64,000 nucleotides of DNA, from the NCBI RefSeq assembly GCF_020497125.1, contig NC_059075.1:65615321-65679320 (forward strand), written 5' to 3'. Made by a program: the position numbers and the translations under genes. The DNA comes from Mauremys mutica. Taxonomy: Eukaryota; Chordata; Testudines; Geoemydidae. Shown one piece after another: positions 1 to 11,849 of the stretch (positions are counted from its first letter, which is position 1; each line of letters opens with the position of its first letter). The notes beneath the pieces were generated by a model. It searched no databases and had not been told where the DNA came from. It was given only the letters and a program-made list of their open reading frames with translations.

Positions 1-378
1 ACATGATCATCCTTCCTCTCTTTACATCATCAAAGCATAATACAAACTAATATATATAATTCTTAAAGGCTTTCCTGGACACTTCCTGCACTTCCTACAT
101 CCAACTAGCTGCTGGTTAAGCTGTCTAAACTGCCTTTTTCTCTCCACGCCCTCCACTTTTCCATTACAACATTAGTATCCAAAAGTGTAAGTGGAGGGTT
201 AATGGTGGAAGTTTAGCCCAGGCCCTTGTTGTGAAATCATGGAGAAGGCATGCATACTGGTTAAGCATTGCCAGGAGGATTTGGTCATTGAATCTAAATG
301 ACTCTAACCTGGGTGCTCCTATTTTGGATAAACTCTCAATGATACATATATTTGAATTATCAGAATTAAACTGACATC
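1..378. other. AT-rich intronic sequence, nothing recognised
   Basis: Unique-looking sequence up to the TTA target duplication of the Harbinger element. No open frame, repeat end or RNA gene was seen. Confidence 0.5.
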
Positions 379-845
379 TTAGGGTATGTCTACACTACAA
401 GACTATTTCGAATCAACTTAATTCGAATTTGTGGAATCGACCTTATGAAGTCAAAGTTGTGTATCCACACTAAATACACTAGTTCGACTGTGTGAGTCCA
501 CAGTAACGGGGCCAGTGTCGACTTTGGAAGCGGTGCACTGTGGGAAGCTATCCCACAGTTCCCACACTCCCCGCTGCCCATTGGAATTCTGGGATTTCCC
601 CCCAATGCATGCTGGGGGGAAAAATGTGTCGAGGGTGGTTTTGGGTAACTGTCATCATTGAACCGTCAATCACGCCCTCCCTCCCTGAAAGCGCCTGCGA
701 GCAATCTGTTTGTGCACTTTTCTGCTCAGTGACAGCGCGGGCGCCACAGCACTTTGAGCACGGATCCCGCTGCAGTTATGGCCGTTGTCAACTCCTCGCA
801 CCTTATCGTCCACCTCTTCCACAGTCAGCTGCTGAGAAATAGGGC

Positions 846-1190
846 TACTTTTCAATGGTGCTGCGAGCACTGGTGGACCATGGGGGACGTTTTACCAACA
901 TCAACGTCGGGTGACCAGGCAAAGTTCATGACGTGCGTGTTTTCAGGAACTCAGGTCTGTTTAGACGCCTGCAGGAAGGTAGTTTCTTCCCGGACCACAA
1001 AATAAGTCTTGGGGATGTGCAGATGCCTATAGTGATCGTCGGGGACCCAGCCTACCCGCTAATGCCCTGGCTCATGAAGCTCTGTGCAGGCGCCTTGCAC
1101 AGCGACAAGGAACTCTTCAAGTACCAGCGAGCAGTGAGCAGCGTGACCTGTGACTGTTCAGTTTCTTTACAGAGAAGCTGAACCTGCCCC
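846..1190 (+). pseudogene. Harbinger DDE nuclease, C-terminal relic
   Basis: In the frame starting near 857 the translation includes VDHGGRFTNINVG, then PGKVHDVRVFRNSGLFRRLQ, then MPIVIVGDPAYPLMPWLMK. These match the C-terminal half of HARBI1-type nucleases; the Asp of GDPAYPL is one of the catalytic acidic residues. A stop codon (tga) sits where the family has the Trp of the VGWPGKVHD block. The downstream part that should carry the last catalytic Glu is degenerate. Only about 460 bp separate this segment from the left end of the transposon, so the N-terminal half is missing. An AATAAA at 1278-1283 follows the relic and could be its old polyadenylation signal. Plus-strand orientation converges on the minus-strand Myb-type gene. 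Confidence 0.82.
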
Positions 1191-2742
1191 TGTTTCTTTA
1201 CCAAGTTACTGTTGACTAGCATCTGCAGTTACATACCCCGCCCACCCCGCTTCCCCAACTTCCAACACACGTTTAAAAATAAAATACATGTTCCACTGTA
1301 ACTTTACAAAGGTTTCTTTATTGATGACTTTGCGTTACAGGGTTGAAACTGGGACACGGACTGTGCTGGGTAGGGTGTGCGGTGATGTAAAGACCGCCTG
1401 TAAACTCGAGGAATGACAGCTCCTGCTCCCAGAGCGGTCTGCAGTGCCGGACTGGATGTTTCAACGGAGCCTGCCATCCCTCCTTTTTGGGACTCTGTGT
1501 GCGGGGGCTATGTGGCCTTTTGGCGGGGGAGGACGGATACAGATTCCTCTGCTGTGTGGCTCTGTGGTCCAGGACAGGGACCGTTGCATGAGATCTGTAA
1601 CCCCCCTCCCCCGCTACAAAGTCACGTACCCCCCCCACCCACACACAACCTGCAAACCACCTCCCATACCGACCAGGGTGCGTACTGACTGCAGTGTGTG
1701 TGTGACCTGCTGCTGATCCTGCCCCCATGTCTGTACCCTGGTAAAGGTGATTGTCCTGTCCAATTACCAACCCGCTTTCCCCCCTTCAAACACAGTCTCC
1801 TCTAAAAGAACATGACGGAAACAGTAATTAACAGAAAAGTATTTTTTATTATCAACTAGACAGTTAGGGGATGAAACTGGGATGGGGGCTTGGGTGAGGC
1901 GGGAAGGAAAGGACTTCTCAAAATTTAGGGTATGAGAGCTTTTCAGTACTTGAGCACTCTGCTGGGGTGCAGTGACAGTTTTCACGGCCTCTGGCGCCCC
2001 TCCTTCTGGTTATTTTGGGTGAGGGGGGTATGGGACTTTGTGGTGGGGGAGGGCGGTTGCAGATACACTGCAGGGGGGCTCTGTCCTCCTGCCTGAGGTC
2101 CTGCAGAACATGCACAAGGCGCCGGAGCATGTCCGTTTGCTCCCTCATTAGTCCAAGCAGCGTCTGAGTCGCCTGCTTGTCTTCCTCACGCCACCTCTCC
2201 TCCCGTTCGCTGTGTGAGCACTGGTACAGAGAGAGGGTCTCCCTCCACTGGCTCTGCTGGTCCGCCTCGTCTCGGGAGCACCCCATAAGTTCAGCGAACA
2301 TCTCGTCCCCTGTCTTTTTCTTTCGCCGCCTAATCTTTGCCAGCCTCTGTGAGGGGGATGCTGTGGCAGGTCTGGAGACAGTCGAAGCTGTGTGATGGGA
2401 AAAAGGGAGTGAATTCCTTGCAAAGATACATTTTTGCGAACAATGAACACAGTCTAGTCTGTCTCTGTGAATTCTGGGTTGAGATCCCAGTGCCTGATGG
2501 GGCAAAAACCATTTTCGCGGGTGGTTCTGGGTAAATGTCGTCAGTCATCCCTTCCTCCGGGAAAGCTACAGCAGACAATCATTTCAAGCCCGTTTTCCCT
2601 GGATTGCCCTGGCAGACGCCACAGCGTGGAAACCATGGAGCCTGTTTTGCCTTTTGTGCCTGTCACCGTATGTGTACTAGATGCCGCTGACAGAGGCGGT
2701 CCAGCAGCGCTACACAGCAGCATGCTTTTGCTTTTGCATGAC

Positions 2743-3520
2743 AGCAGAGATGGTTACCAGCCATACTGTACCATCTACCATACCATAAATTGGTAATAAG
2801 ATGGTAAAAAGTCCTTTTGCACTGTTCCATTTGCTGCTGTCATAAGTGCCCCTGGCTGCTCTTAGCCGGGGTGCAAAAGCCAAAATTGGGAATGACTCCC
2901 AGAGTCAATCCCTCCTTTTTGGTATCTAAAAATAGAATCAGTCCTGCCTAGAATATGGGCAAGTGTACTAGAGAACCACTGTATCAGAGAACCAGAGAGC
3001 ACAGCTGCTCTGTGTCAGATCCTGCATAGATTATGAGCTGTATGCTATTCACAGGGGGTGCTCCTGCAACAACCCCACCTGTTCATTCCATTCTTCCCCA
3101 GCCTTCCTGGGCTACCATAGCATTGTCCCCCCACTTGTGTGATGAAGTAATAAAGAATGCAGGAATAAGACACAGTGACTTGTTAGTGAGAAATGAGTGG
3201 AAGGCAGCCTCCAGTTGCTATGATAGTCCAGATAGGACATTAAGGAGTGTGGAGGAGAGGAGCCCAGCATCCTGCTGCTAGTCCAGGGGCAATTGAATCT
3301 TTTCTTTACACATGAAGGGTGGGGGCTGATGAAGCTCAGCCCCCTGTTGCTATGATGAAGACGGTTACCAGCCATACTGCACCATCTACCATGAAAAATT
3401 AGGTTCACCTGACACTGGGGGACCTGACAGATGCTAGTCGGCATGGTTACCAGTCCTTTTGCACTGCCCCATGTGCCAATAGGCTGATGATGACGATGGA
3501 TATCAGTCATATTGTGCCGT
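2743..3520. repeat. Diverged direct repeats inside the Harbinger intron
   Basis: The phrase GGTTACCAGCCATACTG, continuing into ACCATCTACCAT, occurs at about 2750 and again at about 3364. A third, diverged version sits near 3498 (ATATCAGTCATATTGTG). Text close to CCTTTTGCACTG follows two of the copies. This looks like internal duplication within the transposon. Confidence 0.55.
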
Positions 3521-3954
3521 CAGCCATCCATGGCGGGGGGGGGAGCAAGGATATTGGTGTTGAGTGCTGCAGCATCGCATCTATCTGCAGCATTCAGTAA
3601 AGATACGGTGACATGTAAAAGAGTCAACAGAGGATTGTTTTCCCTTTCACTTATGGGGGTAGGGGGGGTGCGTAAATTGCCGAGCTATGCCCTGACCCAC
3701 CACGGACACTGTGTTTGACCCTAGAAGCATTTGGAGCTCAGCCAAGAATGCAAATGCTTTTCGGAGACAGCAGGAACTGTGGGATACCTTGCGTCCTCAG
3801 TCCCCCCTCCCTCCATGAGCGTCCATTTGATTCTTTGGCTTTCCGTTACGCTCGTCACGCAGCAGCGTGCTGAGTCTCTGCTATGCCGTCTGTCCGGAGA
3901 TTTTTTAAAAATACTTTGGACCAGGCGTAACATTACAGTAATTCCCCTAATTAC

Positions 3955-4254
3955 ATGCAGGAGTCTCCGAGCGAGATCACCCTGAGGACGGTCACTGAAG
4001 GAGATAGAGAGCGCATGCTGCGTGAAAGCCAGCACAAACCAGGGCCCTATGCAGCCGTGCTCGGGGAGCCAATGCTCCCTGAGTACCTCATGAAAGCCTC
4101 ACGCGGAAAAATGTGCTACCACGGAGCACCCAATAAGGCAGCTCTCCCCAGGAACCTCCTGCGGAGGCTTTTAGATTACCTCCAGGAGAGCTTCGTGGAG
4201 ATCTCCCAGGAGGATTTCTGTTCTATCCCCATATATAGAGAGACCTCCTTTTGA
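3955..4254 (+). other. 100-codon open frame of unknown function inside the Harbinger element
   Basis: An open frame on the plus strand, antisense to the intron of the Myb-type gene. The translation starts MQESPSEITLRTVTEGDRE and contains LPRNLLRRLLDYLQESFVEI, which has the pattern of an amphipathic helix. I do not recognise it as DDE nuclease or Myb. A CCATATATAGAGAG sequence and the stop follow at its end. It could be a chance frame or an accessory exon of the transposon; comparison with other copies would tell. Confidence 0.3.
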
Positions 4255-5228
4255 CATACTTCAGATTCCTGTTATATTAAGAATAAAAGTTTACATGGTT
4301 AAAGCACTTACCGACTGCTCCTTCCCCTGATTCAGGATCTGGGTTAATGGCCGGGGACGGTTGGTAGGGGATCTCCGTGACGGTGATGAAGAGATCCTGG
4401 CTGTCGGGGAAACCAGCGTTGTAAGCGCTGTCGCCTGCCTCGTCCTCCACAAACCCTTCCTCATCTTCCCCGTCCGCGAACATCGCCGAGGAACTGTCCG
4501 TCGACACTGTCCCATCGTCAGAGTCCATGGTCACTGGTGGGGCAGTGGTGGCAGGCTCCGTAGCGTCCGTTTGCCGCTTTGATTTTTTGGTAGCCTTGTC
4601 TGGGGTCCTTGATTTTCACGCGGCACTGCGTTGCATCCCGGCTGTATCCTCTGTCTCTCATGGCTTTGGAGACCTTCTCGTAGGTCTTTGCATTCCGTTT
4701 TTTGGAGCGCAGCTCCGAAAGCACAGACTCCTCGCCCCACACACCGATCAGATCCAAGAGTTCCCGGTCAGTCTATGCTGGGTCCCTCTTTCTATTCAGA
4801 GATTACATGAACTCCTCTGCTGGAGAGCTCTGCATCGCTGCCAGTGCTGCTGAGCTCGCCCCGATGTCCAACCACGAAATGAGATTCTAACTGTCCAGAC
4901 AGGAATAGGAATTCAAATTTTCCCGGGACTTTTCCTGTGTGGCTGGTCAGAGCATCCAAGCTCGGACTGCTGTCCAGAGCGTCAACAGAGTGGTGCAGTG
5001 TGGGATAGCTCCCGAAGCTAGTAAGTTCGATTTGCATCCACACCTAGCCTAATTGGACATAGCCATGTCGAATTTAGCGCTACTCCCCTCGTCGGGGTGG
5101 AGTACCGAATTCGAACTAAAGAGCCCTCTAGGTCGAATTAAATGGCTTCCTGGTGTGGACGGGTGAGCGGTTAATTCGAATTAACGCTGCTAAATTCGAA
5201 TTAAAGTCCTAGTGTAGACCAGGCCTTA

Positions 5229-7192
5229 GTGATATGAATAACTGGACTCCTCTCCCAGAGCTATTGATTTAGTGTATCTGTAGATCTAAGATATTGCACT
5301 AGCAATAGTACACTTATCTACATATCAAAAGCAGTCTTCACAACCAGAAGGGATTTTTAAAAAAAGCTCTGCATAATGCTGGAAACGAAACCTTAGATTT
5401 TGAGAGAGAGAACATACAAATACAAAAGAAAGAGCATAACCTTAAATCTAGTGGGACTGCAGACTTTTCACTCCTGTGGATCTCTTTTACCTTTGCACTC
5501 CACTACCTCTATGTTGTCAGGCTTGCACCTGAACTATTTGGACTTTGAGCTCTACAACACATGAGGTCTTGCCTTTTCATTTACCTGTAAAGTGGCAGAT
5601 ACAACTATGGTATTATAGATATCACTGTTATTGTAAAATATCCAGTACAGTTCCACTTCCCACCATATCAGAGCTGTCTTTCAACTGGAAAGTAAAGTAG
5701 ACTTTCATTTTTCACTGCTATGTGGATCTCTTAGTTTACACCTGGCACTCAAAGATAAAACTATTCCAGCAAATAAAAACTATTCTTGCATTTTTTACAA
5801 TTATATTTAGTGCAAAATCCAGCCGTTATGGCAAATTCTGTCATTGTACTAGTCTGGGGCCTGACTGGAAGTCCATTGAAGGTAAGGGGAGTCTTTCTAT
5901 TGACTTCATGGGCTTTGGAGCAGGCCTGTAACAAGATCTTGGCCAGCTAATATTGAATTAATTTTCCGTCAAGGAAAATTCCAGTCATTAGTTGCATGGG
6001 AGGCATCCAAGACAACACAGTATGCTGCAGACAGCATTGTGGATAAGTCAGTAGGTGAGTCAGTATTAATCTACTACCCCAGCATGGTATTAAGGAGCAC
6101 TGTGATTTTGGACTGGCCACTTTTCAGATGAGACTTTAAAGTAAGCTACTGATCTAATATTTCTTTTAAGAATAGGAGTGTCAGCCCCAGCATCCTGGCC
6201 AAATTCCAACTTCATTATTGTATTCTGATTTACTAAAGCCTCTCTCTATAATGTTGTCTAATACAGCATTCCTTTTCAGTTCCTCTACTAAAATTTAATA
6301 GATTCGAGCTGTTAAACTGCTGCTGTGTTCATCCCCAGAGTTGACTGCATTACATGATAACTTATACTAAAGTAAAGGCTCTAGGAATATTATGGGTATT
6401 TATTTCATTTTAATTAGTATTAATTAGCTAGAAGGGAATGCTATTCCACAGAGGTATACCCGATTAAGCAATTTTTAATTCTGATTTTTAAAAAGTTGTT
6501 ATTACAGAATTACTTTTCTCTAAAATGATAGCAGATTATGGCAAGTTATTAATTTTTCTCTAAAGAATAAACTATATATTAAGATCTAATGAGCACTTTA
6601 ATGATTTTTAGGAGAGCTGAGATAATAAAATTGAAGGAAGTAAAGAAGAAGAAGAAGAGTGAATTGCACACTTAACAAAATTATTACCTCATTTTCCTTG
6701 TAATTTTTTACTGTTAGTCTGATGTCAGTAGCATCTAGTGTTATCAGCAAGAACTAGCTGCCCAAACATGCTGTCACTGCATGAATTCGCAGCCTGTAAA
6801 CTAGAATAATAGACAGTACAAGAGACAAAGATAACTTAAAAGTCAGGTGATGGAATAAAGCTAGTAAGAGTACACTATTTTTTTCTTTAAGGAAATATAG
6901 GCACTTTAATTTCTCCATTCGTCTCTCTTTGACCAGTGTTACTTTACACAGACACACAAACTCAGCATCTAGGTGCTAAAGGGAACTAGTGTTCAGAATT
7001 GTCATTCTGTTTTTCTTTCCCATCACTAGCCCATCCATGCCTATGACGTGCAATAAGGCAAAAGAAGTACAGACAATATGGAAAGAGGAAAGATGACAGA
7101 AAAGATACATTATGCGTTACTGGTTGTTAGCAAGCCACTCTTTGATATCCTCAGCTTCCAGCTAATGGATCATGTGCATTATTTATACCAGT
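5229..7192. other. Intronic sequence, mostly unique
   Basis: AT-rich, no coding evidence. A short (GAA)n microsatellite lies at about 6642-6659. A stretch at 5867-5925 contains a diverged inverted phrase of the kind CCATTGA...TTGACTTCATGG, a common feature of old amniote repeats. Confidence 0.5.
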
Positions 7193-7877
7193 TGTGGCAA
7201 AGTTCCTCTTCTCCTCTAGTAGGTCCTGCACTTATTGGCGGATTTCTTCCCCTCAGTGGTTTTCCCCTTGGATGAAACCCATAGTCTGGATCAACTACTC
7301 CTATGTCTGATTACGAGTAGCGGGGCTAGGGGGAACCCGGGCCCGCCCTCTACTCCGGGTTCCAGCCCAGGGCCCTGTGAATTGCAGCAGTCTCTATAGT
7401 GCTACTTGTAACTGCTGCTTGACCGCTACAGCTCCCTGGGCTACTTCCCCATAGCCTCCTTCAAACACCTTCTTTATCCTCACCATAGGATCCTCCTGGT
7501 GTCTGATGCTGCTTGATTGTATGGTGTTTTCCTCAATCCTCCAGTAGTACCCCCTCTCAGTTCTTAGTTCCTTGTGTCTCTTGCTCCCAGCTCCTCATGC
7601 GCACTTCTTTCCTCTGGCTCCTCCTCTCCAGACTGGAGTGAGCTCCCCTTTTTATACCAGGTGCCTTGATTAGCCTGTCCTGATTGGCTGCAGGTGCTCC
7701 AATCAATGTAGCTCTCTCCGGTACCTTCTAGAAAGTTCTTAATTGGCCCCAGGTGCCTTGATTAGCCTGGAGCAACTGCCATTTTGGTTCCCATGGTCCT
7801 AGGGATTTGCTTAGCCTGGAGCTAACATACCTGCTCCTCAATACTTTCCTGTAGCCATCCGGCCTTGCTCCATCACA
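7193..7877 (-). mobile_element. Solo LTR-like element
   Basis: On the plus strand it starts TGTGGCAAAGTTCC and ends CCATCACA; on the minus strand it starts TGTGATGGAGCAAGG and ends TTTGCCACA, so it has TG...CA ends either way. Minus-strand reading gives a TATA box (TATAAAAAGGGG) near 7656 followed by a GC-richer leader, the layout of an LTR promoter. I associate the sequence with a high-copy turtle LTR. No matching target duplication was found at the two ends, so the exact borders are uncertain. No internal retroviral genes adjoin it. Confidence 0.65.
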
Positions 7878-10107
7878 TATTGTACCCTTAGTAATAATAT
7901 CCTTCAGCTAGAAATGGCACTTAAAATACAAAAACTTAAATTCTTATATCATCTCATATTTCTTCAAAGATATCCAGATCATGATTTAAAATTATGCTGC
8001 AGTATAACAACCTGTCCTCAGAGAACATTTTAAAAAATTATAAAGGTTATATTTTAAAAGCCATTTAATATGAAATACTGAATGGTTCCCACTAATGCTT
8101 CTCCTAGAATACCCAGAGGCAAGTACACCCAGCTCACCACATTATCCCTATGCTCCTCCCACACATGCTTGTTACAGTGCCCTCCAATCTGCCCATTCCA
8201 AATGACCAACTCTCCACCAACGTCACTTCCTCCACCTTATTTTATTTGTAGCTGTTCTCAATATTACAAAACAATCATTTGGCCCCAGCACCAAGACAGA
8301 ATTAGACATCCCAGCTCAACTCTAAGGCCTTGGGGGGAAAAGACTCACAGTCACTACTCCGGGAAACAGATAAAAAAAATTTTGCTGTGATTACAACTCA
8401 TTTCACATGGGACTGAGGAGACAGTAATTATGCCAATTAATGTCCCTCAAAGACCAACTGTAAACATGAGAAAAAGATGGTCTCTAGTGTTCTCCTCTCT
8501 TAATGTAGCTAGTTGTATAGGCAGCGTAAAGCAAGGGGATTGCTGTACTGTATCATGTATCCTGTGAACCTGATAGAATATAGACTATAAAGAAAATTTA
8601 TTGCTCTGATTGGTCCATTAAGCAGTCCTTGCCTAATGAAAGAAGCATCGCGTATGTGAACAAAACCAAAAGTCACCTTGTAAGTCATTAATGCTCCTCA
8701 AGTGGAAAAAGAAAGGAAGGGCAAAATTCTGTGTAAATGACCATGAAGCAAATTGGCGTGGGACAAGAAGCATGGGTTAAGATGGTGCCTCAGAAGAGGC
8801 TAGCAGACACACCATACTGCGCACTATTGGTTAATGCTACTCCAAAATGAAGCAGCATGTGCTCTCCCAGTGCTTGCTGCTGAAGGATGTATGCATGCAG
8901 TGGGGCTTGTGTCTGGACCGCTCTCTCCAACGATGCTCCAGTGGGGTGTGAAGTTTCACCAGTAGTGTTAACTGTGCACCCTATCTAGTACTCCAGGGGA
9001 GCCATGGATCTGTTATCTTCCCTGCCCCTTCACGGATGTGCTAGGAAGTAGAGAGTCTCTCTGAACTGTCTCCTGCCCCCAGATCATCTGTACAAGAAAG
9101 ATTTTAGGGATTTTTCCCTAAGCGGGAGTAATGTGAATGCACCTGAAAGGCACAGCAGATAAATGTCACTTCTTAATTCACTGTAGTCATTCCAACAATG
9201 CTACAATGCAAAATAAAAAAGGCAAATTACTGTACTCTAATTTATTAGCTCCACCCCTTTTCTGCAGCACTGATTTATCGCTAGCAACTTTTCTCTCTAA
9301 AACCATTGACTCTAGGGCAAGTTCTTAATCAGTCATAGCCCCCACACCCTACATATTCCAAAATGGGGCCACAATTCAAATCATATTTTTTTTCTTTTTA
9401 AAGACAACACAAACTTTAAAAATTAGGACATTACAAATAAACAATTTATGTGCAACATTCGATCTCACTGTTAATACTTTTTATAAAGTTAACAATGGAT
9501 ATACTTATTTAAACTCCCACCAATATTATATCTGAGCGCAGACCTCAGACAAAGGATGCTGCAACAGCACTGTCCAATGGGTATTTCTAAGTTATAGTAA
9601 AGTCTTAAATATTTAACACTTTTTTTAAAACTGTTCCATGCCCAAGATCCTTTTAGCAAGAAAAGTTAAAAGTGCCACTTGTGCAAATTGAGGTCATTAT
9701 ATCCGAAATGATAAAACCAAACAAAATGATCTAATATTGATACATTTTCTGGAGTGTCTCTCTTTATTTAGTATTGTCTTTAGACACTTTGGCTGAGAGG
9801 AGGACCGTGAAGTGAAGCTGTGCAATTCTTTCGTCTGAACTGTTCTCAAGACAGCACTCTTCTACAGAAAGAGACAGGACTCAGGAGAGCATATAAATAT
9901 CTTATAAAGTACTGGAATACTCCATGATTAATTTTCAGCAAGAAGTAACTTTTATTTCAACAATGTGAAGTAACAGACAAAAAAGTTTCAAATTCCACAC
10001 TCACAGCCACGCTACCCCTGACCTGACCCCAAACGACAAGGGCTACATCTCATTTACATAATTGTGCAGCAATACTGTTTTCTTTCTGTATTAACATAAT
10101 GGAGTCA
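7878..10107. other. Intronic sequence, nothing recognised
   Basis: Unique-looking AT-rich DNA. Short open frames here, for example around 8082 and 9137, show no family resemblance. Confidence 0.5.
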
Positions 10108-10517
10108 CATAACACAAGAACCAGGGGTCACCCAATGAAATTAATAGGCATCAGGTTTAAAAAAAACAAAAGGAAGTACTTCTTCACACAACACACAGTC
10201 AACCTGTGGAACTCATTGCCAGGGGATGTTGTGAAGGACAAAAGTATAACTGGGTTTAAAAAAAGAATTAGATAAATTCATTGAGGACAGGTCCATCAAT
10301 GGCTATTAGCCAAGATGATCAGGGATGCAACCCCATGCTCTGGGTTTCCCTAAGTCTGCGACTGCCAGATAAGGAGACTGCATCGCAGGGGAGCAAGCAC
10401 TTGCTGATTTCCTGTTCTGTTCACTCCCTCTGAAGCACCTGGCATTGCCCACTGTTGGAAGACAGAATACTGGGATAGATGGACCATTCGTCTAACCCAG
10501 TATGGCCATTCTTATGG
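10108..10517 (+). mobile_element. CR1-clade LINE 3' end (L3-like subfamily)
   Basis: The start translates to the very end of a CR1 ORF2: arginine-rich GHPMKL, then KRKYFFTQHTVNLWNSLPG. The 3' UTR follows, with the phrases ATACTGGGATAGATGGACC and CTAACCCAGTATGGCC that mark the 3' terminus of this CR1/L3 group. The 5' part is missing, as is usual for CR1 insertions. Confidence 0.85.
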
Positions 10518-11175
10518 ATTATGAGTGTTCTTGGTTTTAATTAAGGATAGGAGAAAACATGATAAACCTCCACCCAGTTTTAGAATAGAAACATATTTGC
10601 GGTTCTGGAATTGTGACAGGCCAGCCAGAGTAGCAAAACATTATCCACACTTAGGGACAGTGCATTATCTGGACAGAATAGAAAATGTAGACTGTCCTGA
10701 CACCCCCCCCCTTCAATTTACCAGTCAGAAAGGGACATGGGCAGGGCTGCTGGATCAATTTATATAGTGGAGTTGCTGAAAGCCATTGAACCAAACTGTA
10801 AATCCTGTTTATGATGGCAACCACTTCAAGCCGGGGGTGCAGCAGCACTCCCAGCACCCACAGTTCCAGCACATATGGACATGGGAGTGCAAGAAATCTG
10901 ACAAGATCTTGTTCTTGTAATGTTTCCAGCCTATTTTGCAACAGATTATCTGAACTGAACCTGAATTCTAAAAATGTTGAGGTTTGTCTTAATAATATTA
11001 GGTAAGATGGAGGTTCAGGTCTTAGCCTATGTATCCTGCAAGCTATTGCATAGTGAGGCTGACCAGAAAACAGGAATTCCATAAGATTTGGGTTCATTCT
11101 GATATGGAACATAAATGAGCCCTTTTGAATTTTTTTGCAAAAAAACATGGACAGATACAGAGAAAGACAAACAAC
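10518..11175. other. Intronic sequence, nothing recognised
   Basis: No repeat end or conserved protein segment was recognised. A run of nine C lies near 10704-10712. Confidence 0.4.
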
Positions 11176-11450
11176 TAACCCAGAATAGCCCTATCCCAGT
11201 GGACGGGGCCCTCACCTAGGACATGTGCGACCCAGGTTCAAGTCCCTATTCTGAATTAGGTAGAGTTAGGCTATGCTGGTGTCTCTCTCTTTCTGGTTTT
11301 GACAAGAAATGCCATCCTGAACCTGAGAAATCTTTGTGACATAAGTTCAATCAAAACGGATATGTTTCTGTAAAAAGTTATGGTTTTGTCAAACTGGCAT
11401 TTTCTGACAAAAAAAAGTGCGTGTCAAAAAATTGCCAACCAGTTCCACTA
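11176..11450 (+). repeat. tRNA-derived SINE candidate
   Basis: A B-box-like GGTTCAAGTCC lies at 11235-11245 and a degenerate A box (TATCCCAGTGG) at 11192-11202, a spacing close to that of a tRNA promoter. A T-rich and A-rich tail follows, with TTTTCTGACAAAAAAAAG and TTGCCAACCAGTTCC. The head does not fold into an intact tRNA, so I call a SINE and not a tRNA gene. Confidence 0.5.
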
Positions 11451-11849
11451 CATAGCATATACGTCCTAATTTAATTATTTGCTCATAAGTTTGCACAATT
11501 TACTGAACAAACAACAAACAGAGTTTCCTTTAAAAAAAATCTCATCTTGAAGAATTAAGGCACAAAAACTTTATTGATTTGCATTTTGCATGCATTTTGT
11601 CAGCAGTAATTTGAGATTTATACACTAAGAATTGTATGAAAGTAAAAAGCAGTTTCTTGGATAGGATCCCAGCATTAGTTAAGAACATTTAATGTCTGAG
11701 ACAGAGATGTCCAGTGTTAAAAAAAAAAAAATACTGCAGCAGCCCAGTTTTTAATGTCCCTGGTTCGCAAACACAGAACACAAAATAAGAGAGAAAATGT
11801 CATTTTACTGATCCAGGTGAAAAGAGCCTGTCTGTCTCCACTGACTGTT

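Larger units (their letters stand above)
1918..4800 (-). pseudogene. Harbinger Myb/SANT (trihelix-like) DNA-binding protein, spliced and frameshifted
   Basis: Read on the minus strand. The first part, near 4800-4560, translates to a Myb_DNA-bind_4-like domain with the blocks DLIGVWGEESVLSELRSKK and YEKVSKAMRDRGYSRDATQC. A deletion near 4560 shifts the frame and removes the end of the domain. The protein then resumes as an acidic stretch, MDSDDGTVSTDSSSAMFADG, and later PAINPDPESGEG, up to a consensus donor (GGTAAGTG) near 4311. A second exon starts after a CACACAG acceptor near 2388. It encodes a basic patch, KIRRRKKKTGDEMFAELMGC, and a charged helical segment ending near VHVLQDLRQ, with the stop near 1918. 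The family normally supplies the DNA-binding partner of the nuclease. The first intron, about 1.9 kb, holds repeated sequence of its own. The coding sequence is broken and probably untranslated as a full protein. Confidence 0.8.
382..5225. mobile_element. PIF/Harbinger DNA transposon, nearly complete but decayed
   Basis: The left end reads GGGTATGTCTACACTAC and the right end, reverse-complemented, reads GGCCTGGTCTACACTAGGAC, so the ends are imperfect terminal inverted repeats. The element is flanked by TTA at 379-381 and at 5226-5228, the 3-bp TWA-type duplication typical of Harbinger elements. Subterminal regions at both ends are rich in TTCGAA and TTAATTCGAA motifs. At 4844 bp it is much longer than a MITE. 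It carries relics of the two proteins this superfamily uses: a DDE nuclease on the plus strand near the left end and a Myb/SANT (trihelix-like) DNA-binding protein on the minus strand, the latter split by an intron. Both are disabled, so this copy could not move itself. Confidence 0.93.

Noticed and set aside
7193..7877. Target-site duplication for this LTR
   Set aside because: CCAGT before and TATTG after do not match, so none is claimed.
11176..11250. Possible tRNA gene
   Set aside because: A and B box matches exist, but the acceptor and anticodon stems do not pair; a SINE head is the better reading.
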